DNA of 64,000 nucleotides from assembly GCF_002269385.1 (NCBI RefSeq), contig NZ_CP022957.1, positions 1,607,001-1,671,000 of the forward strand, written 5' to 3'. The notes under the pieces were generated by a model. The model was not told the DNA's origin. It worked only from the letters and a program-made list of their open reading frames with translations, and ran no database searches. This document shows, in pieces, positions 34,505 through 43,288 of this stretch. This DNA is from Maribacter cobaltidurans (GTDB lineage Bacteria > Bacteroidota > Bacteroidia > Flavobacteriales > Flavobacteriaceae). Positions within the stretch are counted from its first letter, which is position 1. Each line of letters opens with the position of its first letter. The translations under genes and the position numbers were made by a program.

Positions 34505-35844
34505 AGCTGTTTGCCAGTTATTTTATTATGGATGTGTACGGCCGAGCTATCGGATAGACTGGCTACATAACAACAGGTGTTCAACAAAATCTCATAGAGG
34601 GAAAGATCGGTTCTCCTATAAAATTCCGGCAAAGTCTGTAAAACCAAATGGTGATAGTTAGAGGCCTTGTTTTCCATTTTTTGTACCAATGCATCGGTAT
34701 AGACCTCCAAGATATCGGCAATGACCTTATATCCGGCAATCTCTTTCTCTATAACCTCTTGGTTCTTATACACCTTCTCTACACTTAAGCTTATAATATC
34801 CCGTATCTGGGCGTCATACTTGCTTTTATCCATTAAGGACATTTCAAATGTACCATTAAGTATATTTTCTTCATTGTCCATGAAAATTGCAACCGCATCT
34901 TTAATAAGTGTATTAATGGCCAAAGCCCTTAAATAACTAATACGATCTTCCTTGTACTCAAGAGTATTATACTTTTTGGTATTTATAGAGTCTTTAACCA
35001 GTTTAATGAGGTATTCCAAAGCATAATCTTCGGATATTAATCCCAAGTTTATACCATCTTCAAAATCGATAATCGTGTAACAGATATCGTCTGCAGCTTC
35101 AACCAAAAAGGTCAGGGGATGACGGGTAAAAGCAATATCATTACTGTCACGTGTTTGAATAAGGCCCAAATCTTCCGCCACTTCCAAAAACGCATTTCGT
35201 TCCGACTGAAAAAACCCGAATTTTTTATCCGCTATGTGTTTTGTGGGTCTTTTCGGAAGGGATTCCTTGGGGTATTTCATAAAGGCTCCTAAGGTAGCAT
35301 AACTTAAACGCAACCCGCCGGGAACTCCTGCCCTATCCTGCGTAAGCAATTTAAAGCCATTGGCATTCCCTTCAAAGTCAATAATGTCCTGATATTCCTT
35401 GGGTGACAATTGGTCCTTATACACCTTTCCCTTGCCGTTTTTAAAATATTCCCCAATGGCCTTTTCCCCACTGTGGCCAAAAGGCGGGTTGCCTATGTCA
35501 TGGGCAAGGGCCGCAGCGGCCACAATGGCCCCAAAGTCATTGAATTTATAACCATGAATCTCCTTTAAATGAGGGTGCTTTTCTAGGATTTTTTGGCCTG
35601 CCAACCTCCCAAGGCTTCTTCCTACTACAGAAACTTCAAGACTATGCGTCAACCGAGTGTGGACAAAGTCCGTTTTAGATAAAGGAATTACCTGGGTTTT
35701 GTCCTGCAAGCTTCTGAACGCCGCAGAAAATATAATGCGGTCATAATCCACATCGAAACCTAAACGGGTTTCGTTCTGTTCATTCCTAATTCTTTTGTTG
35801 ACATCGCCCTTTCTGCGCAGAGACAGTAATTGTTCCCAATTCAT
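34501..35844 (-). CDS. dgt: Deoxyguanosine triphosphate triphosphohydrolase (dGTPase)
   Basis: A 447-residue HD-fold hydrolase that splits dGTP (or other dNTPs) to nucleoside and triphosphate, lowering dNTP pools. The metal-binding residues are seen in FVHTRLTHSLEVSVVGRSLG (His) and ALAHDIGNPPFGHSG (His-Asp), with a third Asp in FLVEAADDICYTI. The N terminus begins MNWEQLLSLRRKGD, usual for the family. Length fits bacterial Dgt. It is convergent with the DUF3078 gene with a four-base overlap and no terminator between, so antisense overlap at the ends is likely. Confidence 0.93.
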   Translation of the reverse strand: MNWEQLLSLRRKGDVNKRIRNEQNETRLGFDVDYDRIIFSAAFRSLQDKTQVIPLSKTDFVHTRLTHSLEVSVVGRSLGRLAGQKILEKHPHLKEIHGYKFNDFGAIVAAAALAHDIGNPPFGHSGEKAIGEYFKNGKGKVYKDQLSPKEYQDIIDFEGNANGFKLLTQDRAGVPGGLRLSYATLGAFMKYPKESLPKRPTKHIADKKFGFFQSERNAFLEVAEDLGLIQTRDSNDIAFTRHPLTFLVEAADDICYTIIDFEDGINLGLISEDYALEYLIKLVKDSINTKKYNTLEYKEDRISYLRALAINTLIKDAVAIFMDNEENILNGTFEMSLMDKSKYDAQIRDIISLSVEKVYKNQEVIEKEIAGYKVIADILEVYTDALVQKMENKASNYHHLVLQTLPEFYRRTDLSLYEILLNTCCYVASLSDSSAVHIHNKITGKQL

Positions 35845-35935
35845 GTACCTTATTTTAATCCCGCAAGATACATTATTTGCCGTGTAGAAATAATCTTGAG
35901 CCTATAGTTCCTAAAAGGTAACCCCTACATTAACC

Positions 35936-35986
35936 TTAACCTTTTGCAAAGATATTAATAACCCATACATAACCTTAACTTAACCT
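35936..35986 (+). promoter_or_regulatory. Pho-box-like direct-repeat array upstream of 36019
   Basis: Seven-base repeats (T/A)TAACC(T/C) at 35936, 35958, 35969 and 35980. The last three are spaced exactly 11 bp and the first is in phase at 22 bp. Seven-base direct repeats at 11-bp period are the architecture of PhoB-type response-regulator sites. A downstream PiT phosphate transporter gene has a similar pair. Confidence 0.55.
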
Positions 35987-35994
35987 TAAGTGGT

Positions 35995-36014
35995 TTTATT
36001 TGCAAGCAAATAAA
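35995..36014. repeat. 20-bp near-palindrome before the 36019 gene
   Basis: tttatttgc-aa-gcaaataaa, perfect 9-bp arms, ending 10 bases before the ATG at 36025 region (gene start 36019 lies five bases on). It may be an operator or an mRNA hairpin blocking the start. Confidence 0.4.
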
Positions 36015-36024
36015 CTGATTGAAG

Positions 36025-36408
36025 ATGAGAATACTATTCTTTGTGATGATTGCCCTGGTAACCACCTTTACCTATGCCCAATCCACCGGGTCCATTCGCG
36101 GAAAAATTTTAGATAAGGAAATGTTTAGTGAACCTTTGCTAATGGCAACGGTTTCCTTAAAAAATACTGATTTGTCCGATCAGACAAATTTCAACGGTAA
36201 CTTTGAGATTACAGAAGTCGCACCTGGTAACTATACGTTGGCAATCAATTTTTTAGGTTACGAGGGCCTGGAAATTCCTGTAGAAATAAAGGAAGGCCAA
36301 GAAGTTGAAATCTTGGAATCGTTAAAGGCCAAAACGTTATCAATGCCCATCACGGCAGAAAGCTCAGAAAAATTGACATCTGATCGTTCTTCTGGTCCAC
36401 TTTATTAA
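36025..36408 (+). CDS. Secreted carboxypeptidase-regulatory-like domain protein (single domain)
   Basis: About 127 residues; the first ATG is at 36025 or an earlier start at 36019 is equally possible. A signal peptide (MRILFFVMIALVTTFTYAQS) is followed by one complete carboxypeptidase-regulatory-like domain (GSIRGKILDKEMFSEPLLMA; NGNFEITEVAPGNYTL). No receptor barrel or plug follows, so it is either a free adhesin-like domain or a remnant of a receptor. Its promoter region carries the Pho-box-like array, so it may be a phosphate-starvation protein. Function unknown. Confidence 0.65.
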   Translation: MRILFFVMIALVTTFTYAQSTGSIRGKILDKEMFSEPLLMATVSLKNTDLSDQTNFNGNFEITEVAPGNYTLAINFLGYEGLEIPVEIKEGQEVEILESLKAKTLSMPITAESSEKLTSDRSSGPLY

Positions 36409-36526
36409 ATTGTTCTTTTGGGAATACTATAAGAGTCCAAAGTTCAAGTTGTTCCAGATTTATTTCCTATTTTCATCGGCAATTGTTGAATGAGAAATAT
36501 ACAAACGAGCGTTCCTCATTTACTTC

Positions 36527-36571
36527 ATAACCTTTTATTAACCTGATTGAAGAATTATAATATCATTTTTG
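36527..36571 (+). promoter_or_regulatory. Pho-box-like pair and -7-like element before the PiT gene
   Basis: ATAACCT (36527-36533) and TTAACCT (36538-36544), 11 bp apart, then 19 bases later CATTTTTG (36564-36571), one mismatch from TAnnTTTG. The repeats sit where the -33 element would be, as in PhoB-activated promoters. Confidence 0.55.
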
Positions 36572-36589
36572 CATTTATTTAATTTTTAG

Positions 36590-38860
36590 ATGGGAGAAAA
36601 CATTTACCTCTTCATGATCATTGCCCTGGCCGTATTGGCCATTACGGATTTGGTGGTCGGAGTAAGTAATGATGCGGTCAATTTTTTAAATTCAGCCATT
36701 GGTTCCAAGGCCATATCCTTCCGGACCATCATGATCGTTGCAAGTATAGGAATCGCCTTTGGTGCCATCTCGTCTAGCGGTATGATGGAAGTGGCGAGAA
36801 AAGGAATTTTCAATCCAGGTGAATTTGTGTTTGCAGAAATTATGATTGTTTTTATGGCCGTAATGATTACGGACATTCTTCTTTTAGATTTTTTCAACAC
36901 CTTGGGCATGCCCACATCCACAACGGTTTCCATTGTATTTGAGCTTTTAGGGGCGGCAGTCGCTATATCCATTGTTAAAATTTACGCAGATGACGGCAGT
37001 ATTTCAGATTTGGCTAACTATATTAACACTGACAAGGCCACTGAAATCATCCTGGGTATTTTGCTATCTGTAGTTGTAGCATTCACCATTGGCGCTATAG
37101 TTCAATTTTTAAGCCGAATCCTGATTTCATTTAAATTCAATGAAAAGCCCAAATGGTACGGTGCCGTTTTTGGGGGTGTTGCCATTACCGGTATCATCTA
37201 TTTTATATTGGTCAAAGGTCTAAAGGGAACATCTATTCTACCTGCGGAAATAACTGAATTTATTGCTACCCAAGCATCCTTGTTCATCCTAATAAATTTT
37301 GTTTTTTGGACGCTGGTATCCTACATTGTTTCCGCGTTTCTCAAATGGAACATCTACACCCTTATCATTGTTTTGGGAACTTTTGCACTGGCTATGGCCT
37401 TTGCGGGTAACGATCTTGTCAATTTCATAGGGGTACCCTTGGCCGCATTGGAATCTTTTATAAGTTGGAAAAGTTCTGGAATCCTACCTACGGAATTCAA
37501 TATGAAGGGACTCTCGGCTGCCGTACAAACCCCTACCTATCTTCTTCTTTTATCTGGAGTAGTAATGATCATTACCCTATGGTTTTCCTCCAAAGCGAAG
37601 AGTGTAGTAAAGACCAGTGTAGACCTGTCCAGACAGGATGAAGGCGACGAACGTTTTGAACCCAATTTTCTATCACGCCAAATTGTAAAGTATACCATTA
37701 GGGCATCTGAGAACCTGAGCGGGATTATCCCAAAAGTCGTTCAGGACAAAATCGACAAGCAATTCGAAAAACCCTACGTGTATATACCCAAAAGCAAAGT
37801 GAAGGATTTACCTGCCTTTGATTTGGTGCGCGCCTCCGTAAACCTAATGGTGGCAAGTGTTTTGATTTCCTTGGCCACTTCCATGAAACTACCCCTATCT
37901 ACTACATATGTGACCTTTATGGTCGCTATGGGATCTTCTTTAGCCGATAGAGCCTGGGGGCCAGAAAGTGCCGTCTACAGGGTTGCAGGTGTACTCAATG
38001 TAATTGGTGGTTGGTTTTTTACGGCTTTTAGTGCCTTTACTGCAGCGGCGATCATTGCATATTTCATACATCTTGGTGGCATTTTTGCCATTGGAGCGCT
38101 TTTGATCCTTGCCTTTCTCTTGATCGGTAAGAACTATTTATCACATTCCAAAAAAATGAAGGAGACCAAGTTGGAGGAAAAATTACAGCGTGCGGAAAGT
38201 AATACCATCATAGGACTGATAGAAGAAAGTGCCTCCAACATTGCACTTTCCATGAAAAGGGGAAACAAAATCTACACACAAAGCATCGACGGACTTGCAA
38301 AGCATGATATCGATACCCTAAAAAAGGGGAAAAAGGGTATTAATAAATTAGACAAGGAGGTCGAAGACCTTAGAAACAATATCTTTTATTTTATAAAAAA
38401 TTTGGATGAATCCAGTATAGGAACCAGTAATTTCTACATCACTGCACTTAGTTATTTGCAGGACATGACCCAATCCTTGGAATATATATCCAAAGCAGGT
38501 TATAAGCATGTTCATAACAACCATAAGAGGCTTCGTTTTAATCAAATCAAGGATTTAAAGGAAACAGAATCCTATGTTGAGGACCTATTTAAAAGCATCC
38601 AAGAAATTTTTGAGAACAAAAGGTTTGAAAAATTGACCCCACTTCTCATGAACAGACAGGAATTGCTAAACAAACTCGACGCTAAAATCGCCAAGCAGGT
38701 AGAACGCACCCGATCTGATGAATCGAGCCCTAAAAACACCGCACTTTATTTTAGTCTTTTGTTAGAGACCAAGGATTTATTGACGGCCATTATGAACCTA
38801 ATTGAGATTTATGAAAAGTATTCAAATTCTAAAGTGGTTTCTTCCAGTACTTTTCTTTAA
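36590..38860 (+). CDS. PiT-family inorganic phosphate transporter with PhoU-like C terminus
   Basis: A 756-residue membrane protein. The N-terminal ~500 residues are a PiT/sodium- or proton-phosphate symporter with both repeat signatures: GVSNDAVNFLNSAIGSKAIS near residue 25 and AFAGNDLVNFIGVP near residue 268. The last ~230 residues (from about 520) are soluble helices resembling PhoU (KRGNKIYTQSIDGLAKHDID; NNIFYFIKNLDESSIGTSN), probably a regulatory domain fused to the transporter. Pho-box-like repeats lie upstream. Its end overlaps the start of the DUF6503-type gene by 50 bases. Confidence 0.9.
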   Translation: MGENIYLFMIIALAVLAITDLVVGVSNDAVNFLNSAIGSKAISFRTIMIVASIGIAFGAISSSGMMEVARKGIFNPGEFVFAEIMIVFMAVMITDILLLDFFNTLGMPTSTTVSIVFELLGAAVAISIVKIYADDGSISDLANYINTDKATEIILGILLSVVVAFTIGAIVQFLSRILISFKFNEKPKWYGAVFGGVAITGIIYFILVKGLKGTSILPAEITEFIATQASLFILINFVFWTLVSYIVSAFLKWNIYTLIIVLGTFALAMAFAGNDLVNFIGVPLAALESFISWKSSGILPTEFNMKGLSAAVQTPTYLLLLSGVVMIITLWFSSKAKSVVKTSVDLSRQDEGDERFEPNFLSRQIVKYTIRASENLSGIIPKVVQDKIDKQFEKPYVYIPKSKVKDLPAFDLVRASVNLMVASVLISLATSMKLPLSTTYVTFMVAMGSSLADRAWGPESAVYRVAGVLNVIGGWFFTAFSAFTAAAIIAYFIHLGGIFAIGALLILAFLLIGKNYLSHSKKMKETKLEEKLQRAESNTIIGLIEESASNIALSMKRGNKIYTQSIDGLAKHDIDTLKKGKKGINKLDKEVEDLRNNIFYFIKNLDESSIGTSNFYITALSYLQDMTQSLEYISKAGYKHVHNNHKRLRFNQIKDLKETESYVEDLFKSIQEIFENKRFEKLTPLLMNRQELLNKLDAKIAKQVERTRSDESSPKNTALYFSLLLETKDLLTAIMNLIEIYEKYSNSKVVSSSTFL

Positions 38861-39548
38861 CGTTTTACAAGGTAATGCCCAAGAGCAATTAACCGGAACC
38901 CAACTTTTGGATAAAGCCATTGCCTATCACGATCCAAACGGTCATTGGAAACAGTTTATAGGGAAAATGGACATTATCATGACTACTCCGGATGCCGAAA
39001 CCCGAAGGACCCAGTTGGAACTGAATCTACCTTCCAGCTATTTTAAATCCTCTGTTAGAAAAGGCAATAACACCGTGGACTATATACTGGACAAAGGGAA
39101 ATGTGAGCTATTGCTCAATAAGAGTAATGCAATTGCGGACAATTACCGAGATAGCCTTCAAATTACCTGTGACCGGGCTAAAAAAATGAAGGATTACTAT
39201 ACATATCTCTATGGCCTTCCCATGAAATTAAAAGACCCAAGCACCTTAATTGACCCCAAGGTGCTTAGAAAATCCTTCAAGGGAAAGGATTATTTGGTTT
39301 TAAAAGTAAAGTATGATGAAAACGTTGGCAGTGACACCTGGTACTTTTATTTTGATCCAACCAATTACAATATGGAGGTCTACCAATTCTACCACGATGA
39401 GTCCAAAAACGATGGCGAATACATACTGCTTTCAGAAGAAATGTTGGTCAAAGATATAAAAATGCCCAAGGTCAGGGCTTGGTACTATAACAAGGATAAT
39501 ACCTATCTAGGCACCGATGATCTGGTTAAGGCAAACGCTTTGGAGTAA
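38811..39548 (+). CDS. Secreted DUF6503-like protein
   Basis: The start at 38811 (MKSIQILKWFLPVLFFNVLQ) gives a signal peptide of ~23 residues; the longer frame from 38802 adds three residues. It begins inside the PiT gene, an overlap of 50 bases in another frame. The 245-residue product has the features of the DUF6503 family (AIAYHDPNGHWKQFIGKMDI; DTWYFYFDPTNYNMEVYQFY), probably a lipocalin- or LolA-like beta fold for a hydrophobic ligand. Function unknown. The tight overlap suggests translational coupling with phosphate transport. Confidence 0.7.
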   Translation: MKSIQILKWFLPVLFFNVLQGNAQEQLTGTQLLDKAIAYHDPNGHWKQFIGKMDIIMTTPDAETRRTQLELNLPSSYFKSSVRKGNNTVDYILDKGKCELLLNKSNAIADNYRDSLQITCDRAKKMKDYYTYLYGLPMKLKDPSTLIDPKVLRKSFKGKDYLVLKVKYDENVGSDTWYFYFDPTNYNMEVYQFYHDESKNDGEYILLSEEMLVKDIKMPKVRAWYYNKDNTYLGTDDLVKANALE

Positions 39549-39551
39549 CCG

Positions 39552-40136
39552 CTACCGATAAAAATTCATCTCATCCATATATTTCCAAACGGCCGGTGGC
39601 AACATCGGTTTAATATTGTTGCCCTTTTTATGCTCTCTTCGAATGAAAGTGGATGAAATTTCCATAATAGGGGCACCTACCCTATGGATTTTGGGATGGT
39701 CCTTAAATTGATGCTCGATTTTACCTTCTGATATCCTTGGGTATACATAAATAGAATATCCATCCAAAATCATTTCATAATTACGCCATTTATGGAAACT
39801 CTTTAGGTTATCCTCGCCCATAATAAGACAAAACTCGTAGTCCTTCGGATACTTTTCCGACAAATGAACCAAGGTGTTGATGGTATAATTGGGTTGGGGA
39901 AGGTCGAACTCGATCTTGGACGGTTTCAATTTGGGGTAATCCTCCGTAGCCTCCAATACCATTTGATATCTATGGTGATTGTCCAAAAGAGATTTCTTGA
40001 CCTTAAACGGACTTTGGGGTGTAACTACGAACCAAACCTCATCCAAGTCTGAAAACTCCACCATATGGTTCGCAATGACCATATGACCGATATGAATGGG
40101 GTTGAAAGTGCCAAAAAATAGACCCACTTTCTTCAT
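39552..40136 (-). CDS. nadD: Nicotinate-nucleotide adenylyltransferase
   Basis: A 194-residue Rossmann enzyme that joins ATP and nicotinate mononucleotide to deamido-NAD. The nucleotidyltransferase signature is seen in GLFFGTFNPIHIGHM (T/HxxH motif) and EISSTFIRREHKKGN (ISSTxxR). Length fits bacterial NadD. It is the last gene of a minus-strand group yicC-gmk-nadD, 52 bases after gmk, and its end abuts the convergent DUF6503-type gene by three bases. Confidence 0.94.
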   Translation of the reverse strand: MKKVGLFFGTFNPIHIGHMVIANHMVEFSDLDEVWFVVTPQSPFKVKKSLLDNHHRYQMVLEATEDYPKLKPSKIEFDLPQPNYTINTLVHLSEKYPKDYEFCLIMGEDNLKSFHKWRNYEMILDGYSIYVYPRISEGKIEHQFKDHPKIHRVGAPIMEISSTFIRREHKKGNNIKPMLPPAVWKYMDEMNFYR

Positions 40137-40188
40137 ATGTCAAATGCCTTTACTTGAAATGATTTAAAACATAGGGCATGATACTGCA

Positions 40189-40773
40189 CTATTCCTTTTT
40201 CTTGACGCCTACAAAATCCGCGACCAATTCCTCCGCTTCCTTTAGGGCCACTTTTAAATCATAGTTTTTAATGATTTTATCAAATTGGGGTGCCGTGGCC
40301 AATTCTACGGATGCCTTGGCAATCCGCATATTGATTTTGTCGTCGCTCTCGGTACTGCGCTTTTTCAACCGTATTTTAAGCTCGTCCACACTGGGAGGTT
40401 TTACAAAGACGGCCAAAGTAAGGTCCGGATATTTCTTTTTAATACGTAGGCCACCCACAACATCGATATCGAAAATGACATTCTTGCCCTGTGCCCACAA
40501 ACGTTCGACCTCACTCTTTAAGGTTCCATAAAAATTATCCCGGTATACTTCCTCCCATTCCAAAAAATCATCGTTCTTGATATGGTTCTTGAACTCAGAT
40601 ACAGACATAAAGTAATAATGCTCCTTATTCTTCTCCTTTCCCCGTCTTGGTCTGGAAGTAGCGGATACGGAAAAGGCCAAATTAAGTTCCGGGCATCCCA
40701 ATAGATGCCGGACAATGGTCGTTTTTCCACTTCCTGATGGAGCCGAAAATATGATCAGTTTTCCTCCCTCCAT
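40189..40773 (-). CDS. gmk: Guanylate kinase
   Basis: A 194-residue P-loop kinase that converts GMP to GDP. P-loop: IIFSAPSGSGKTTIVRHLLG at the N terminus; GMP-binding motifs SATSRPRRGKEKNKEHYYF and FLEWEEVYRDNFYGT; and DIDVVGGLRIKKKYPD for the lid region. Length fits family. It overlaps the yicC gene at a shared base (stop/start), so the two are translated together. Confidence 0.96.
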   Translation of the reverse strand: MEGGKLIIFSAPSGSGKTTIVRHLLGCPELNLAFSVSATSRPRRGKEKNKEHYYFMSVSEFKNHIKNDDFLEWEEVYRDNFYGTLKSEVERLWAQGKNVIFDIDVVGGLRIKKKYPDLTLAVFVKPPSVDELKIRLKKRSTESDDKINMRIAKASVELATAPQFDKIIKNYDLKVALKEAEELVADFVGVKKKE

Positions 40774-41630
40774 TAGAGTACATTTAGCATTTGTTCCTTT
40801 ATTTTCTCCAGTTCGTCCTTCATCTGCACCACTAATTGCTGCATAGGGGCATAATTTGCCTTGGAACCTATAGTGTTGATTTCACGCCCTATTTCCTGTG
40901 AAATAAAGCCTAATTTCTTTCCATTACTATCGTTGGATTTTAAGGTCTTTTCAAAATAGTTCAAGTGATTGGCCAAGCGAACTTTCTCCTCCGTAATGTC
41001 ATATTTCTCCAAATAGTAGATCAATTCCTGTTCAAAACGGTTCTCGTCCAACTCTACTTTGATATCCTGTACGGCCTTCTCCAATCGTTCCCTTACGTTG
41101 GACTGCCTTTCCGGATCCATCTCCATTACCTTGTCCAATAGTTGCTGTAATGCTTCTATGCGCTCTAAAAAGTCCTTTTCGAGAACATTTCCCTCTTCGG
41201 ACCTGAATATATTGATTTCTTCAAGCGCACCGTCCAATGCCTTCAAAATGGCGGCATATTCCTCCTCGTCGATGTCATCCCTATCGGTACGCATAGCGTC
41301 CGGTAATCTAAGTGCCATTTCCAATAATTGAATATCCTCACCATCGGCAATGGATTTCAATTGTTTCATATATTGCTTTACGACACTTTCGTTGACCTGT
41401 CCAGAAGCCTCGTCACCAGTAATTTCTACATATAGGTTAAAATCGACCTTACCACGTTGCAGTGCGTTTGCAATCAACTTTCTAAGCTCCAACTCCTTTT
41501 CACGATAGGCAGAGGGCATCCTCGCATTTAAATCAATGCTTTTACTGTTCAAGGATTTTATTTCAACTGTAATCTTTTTAGTTGGAAGCTGCACCACATG
41601 CTTTCCAAATCCAGTCATGGATTGAATCAT
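40773..41630 (-). CDS. yicC: YicC-family endoribonuclease/stress protein
   Basis: A 285-residue protein of the YicC family. N-terminal YicC_N region (IQSMTGFGKHVVQLPTKK, then LNSKSIDLNARMPSAYREKE) and C-terminal DUF1732 (GKKLGFISQEIGREINTIGS, KANYAPMQQLVVQMKDELEK). In E. coli YicC is an RNase that degrades a small RNA; its role in Bacteroidota is unproven. It heads the yicC-gmk-nadD group, an order seen in many bacteria. Two -7-like boxes precede it. Confidence 0.93.
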   Translation of the reverse strand: MIQSMTGFGKHVVQLPTKKITVEIKSLNSKSIDLNARMPSAYREKELELRKLIANALQRGKVDFNLYVEITGDEASGQVNESVVKQYMKQLKSIADGEDIQLLEMALRLPDAMRTDRDDIDEEEYAAILKALDGALEEINIFRSEEGNVLEKDFLERIEALQQLLDKVMEMDPERQSNVRERLEKAVQDIKVELDENRFEQELIYYLEKYDITEEKVRLANHLNYFEKTLKSNDSNGKKLGFISQEIGREINTIGSKANYAPMQQLVVQMKDELEKIKEQMLNVL

Positions 41631-41651
41631 AGGTCAAATTTAAATTCGTGG

Positions 41652-41659
41652 CAAAGGTA
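41652..41659 (-). promoter_or_regulatory. -7 box for yicC-gmk-nadD
   Basis: The minus strand reads TACCTTTG, matching TAnnTTTG, 21 bases before the yicC start; a second match (TAAATTTG, 41635-41642) lies four bases before it. Which is used is undecided. Confidence 0.45.
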
Positions 41660-41683
41660 ACTTTTTAGATGGTATTATACCCG

Positions 41684-42505
41684 TCACAGCTCCCTCACCC
41701 AAATATTACGGTAACTCACCCGGCTATCGTCACCATGATCCTGTAAAAGTATAGGTCCTTTTCCGTGGGGAGGATTTTTGGGCCACCCAATATAAGGTGT
41801 AGTTCCCTTTATTTCCGTATGATCCTGGATAACAACACCGTTTTGCAATACCGTTACCGTTCCCGATTTTATTTTGCCTCCATCGGCATTGAATTCCGGT
41901 GCATGGTATATAATGTCATATACATTCCACTCCCCTGTGGGAACCGAGGCCATAGCAAGTGGCGGACCTTGCTTATAAAGCGATCCCACTTGACCGTTCA
42001 CATAGGTCGGGTTATCATTTTGATCCAATACTTGTATTTCGTATATTCCGTTTAGAAAAACACCACTGTTTCCCCTGTGCTGTCCTTCCATTTGAACAGG
42101 TAAAGGAGAGCGCCATTCAATATGAAGCTGAATATCGCCAAAATTCTGCTTGGTCTGAATATCCCCGGTCTTATCATTTACCGTCATACTTCCGTCCTTA
42201 TTCACATGCCACTTTGCGGCCGTACTGTCTCTGGAAGAAATCCAATTGTCCAAATTACTCCCATCAAATAATACGATTGCGTCACTAGGAGCCCCATTTT
42301 GGGAATATGGTTTCACCTCTTTCACTTTTGGCTCATAATACTCCGTTTCCTCAGGTTTGGTAGGTTCTGTTCCACTGTACTCCTCGTAGGTGATAACTTG
42401 GTCCTCGACCATAGCTTCTGGTTCTTTAGCTACCTCCTCAACCTTTTCCTGACAGGATATTATTAATAGGGAGGTTAAAATCCCTGTAAAATAAAATCGT
42501 TTCAT
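41684..42505 (-). CDS. DUF1080 lipoprotein (3-keto-glycoside hydrolase/lyase candidate)
   Basis: A 273-residue lipoprotein (LLIISCQEK, Cys at residue 18) with a ~55-residue acidic linker rich in Glu and Pro, then one DUF1080 (3-keto-disaccharide hydrolase) beta-sandwich: DAIVLFDGSNLDNWISSRDS, IQLHIEWRSP, HRGNSGVFLNGIYEIQVLD, and the C-terminal LLQDHGDDSRVSYRNIW. DUF1080 proteins are now linked to cleavage of 3-keto-glycosides; the conserved Asp-His-Gly patch near the end probably forms part of the active site. It is followed on the same strand 17 bases upstream by a paralogue, and lies in the sugar-oxidation region. Confidence 0.87.
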   Translation of the reverse strand: MKRFYFTGILTSLLIISCQEKVEEVAKEPEAMVEDQVITYEEYSGTEPTKPEETEYYEPKVKEVKPYSQNGAPSDAIVLFDGSNLDNWISSRDSTAAKWHVNKDGSMTVNDKTGDIQTKQNFGDIQLHIEWRSPLPVQMEGQHRGNSGVFLNGIYEIQVLDQNDNPTYVNGQVGSLYKQGPPLAMASVPTGEWNVYDIIYHAPEFNADGGKIKSGTVTVLQNGVVIQDHTEIKGTTPYIGWPKNPPHGKGPILLQDHGDDSRVSYRNIWVREL

Positions 42506-42522
42506 TCTATAATAAGTATTGT

Positions 42523-43272
42523 TTAAAGTTCCTTTATTTTAATATTCTTAAATGCCACTCCGTTACCATGGTCCTGCAAAGCAATTTTACCTGTAGGGTA
42601 TTTTCCAAATTGTTCCCAATTCGCAAATTTCGATTTAGAGACCATTTCTCCCCATTCCGGATCATTAACAGGAAAATCAACAACTTTGACCCCATTCAGC
42701 ACTACATTACCTTCATTGGTTTTGTGGTTTACCGTAATTACCATGGTGTTCCATTCTCCAACGGGTTTAGTGACATCCTCGGTAGGTGATACCATATCAT
42801 ATAATGCTCCGGATTGATGGCTAGTTCCATTCTTTCCGTCTGGGTGGCCTTCATTGTCCAACACCTGTACTTCCGGACCTGTTAGATAAGGTTGTCCCAA
42901 ACTATCTATTTCCTTTACGCCCCACATAACCCCACTGTTTCCACCTTCCGAGATTTTCCAATCCATGGACAAAACAAAATCGGTATACGTATTATCGCTT
43001 ACCAAATTAGATTGTTCACCGTTTTCATGGTTCTCAGGCGGATATAAAACCGTGGCCCCGTCCTCTATCTTCCAGTTATCGGTGACATTATCCTTTAAAT
43101 ATTCGTGCCAACCACTAAAGGATTCCCCATCAAATAATGAGGTCCACTCATTGTCCGATGCCATTTCTGCCGTTTCGTCCATCTCTTCAACGGCCGGGGT
43201 GTTTTCCTTTTTTGCTTCCTTACACCCTATTATCAATAAGGCAAGTACTGCTGTTTTAAGTATTTTTTTCAT
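42523..43272 (-). CDS. DUF1080 lipoprotein, second copy
   Basis: A 249-residue lipoprotein (KTAVLALLIIGCKEA, Cys at about residue 17) with a short acidic linker, then a DUF1080 domain: WTSLFDGESFSGWHEYLKDN, GGNSGVMWGVKE, LTGPEVQVLDNEGHPDG, and ALQDHGNGVAFKNIKIKEL. It differs from its neighbour in the loops and in the length of the linker, so the two probably act on different keto-sugars or on the same one in sequence. The start at 43272 (MKKILKTAV) is better than the Met two codons upstream. It is preceded by the TIM-barrel gene at 43289-44341, in the same direction with a 16-base gap. Confidence 0.87.
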   Translation of the reverse strand: MKKILKTAVLALLIIGCKEAKKENTPAVEEMDETAEMASDNEWTSLFDGESFSGWHEYLKDNVTDNWKIEDGATVLYPPENHENGEQSNLVSDNTYTDFVLSMDWKISEGGNSGVMWGVKEIDSLGQPYLTGPEVQVLDNEGHPDGKNGTSHQSGALYDMVSPTEDVTKPVGEWNTMVITVNHKTNEGNVVLNGVKVVDFPVNDPEWGEMVSKSKFANWEQFGKYPTGKIALQDHGNGVAFKNIKIKEL

Positions 43273-43288
43273 GTGCATAGTTTAATGT

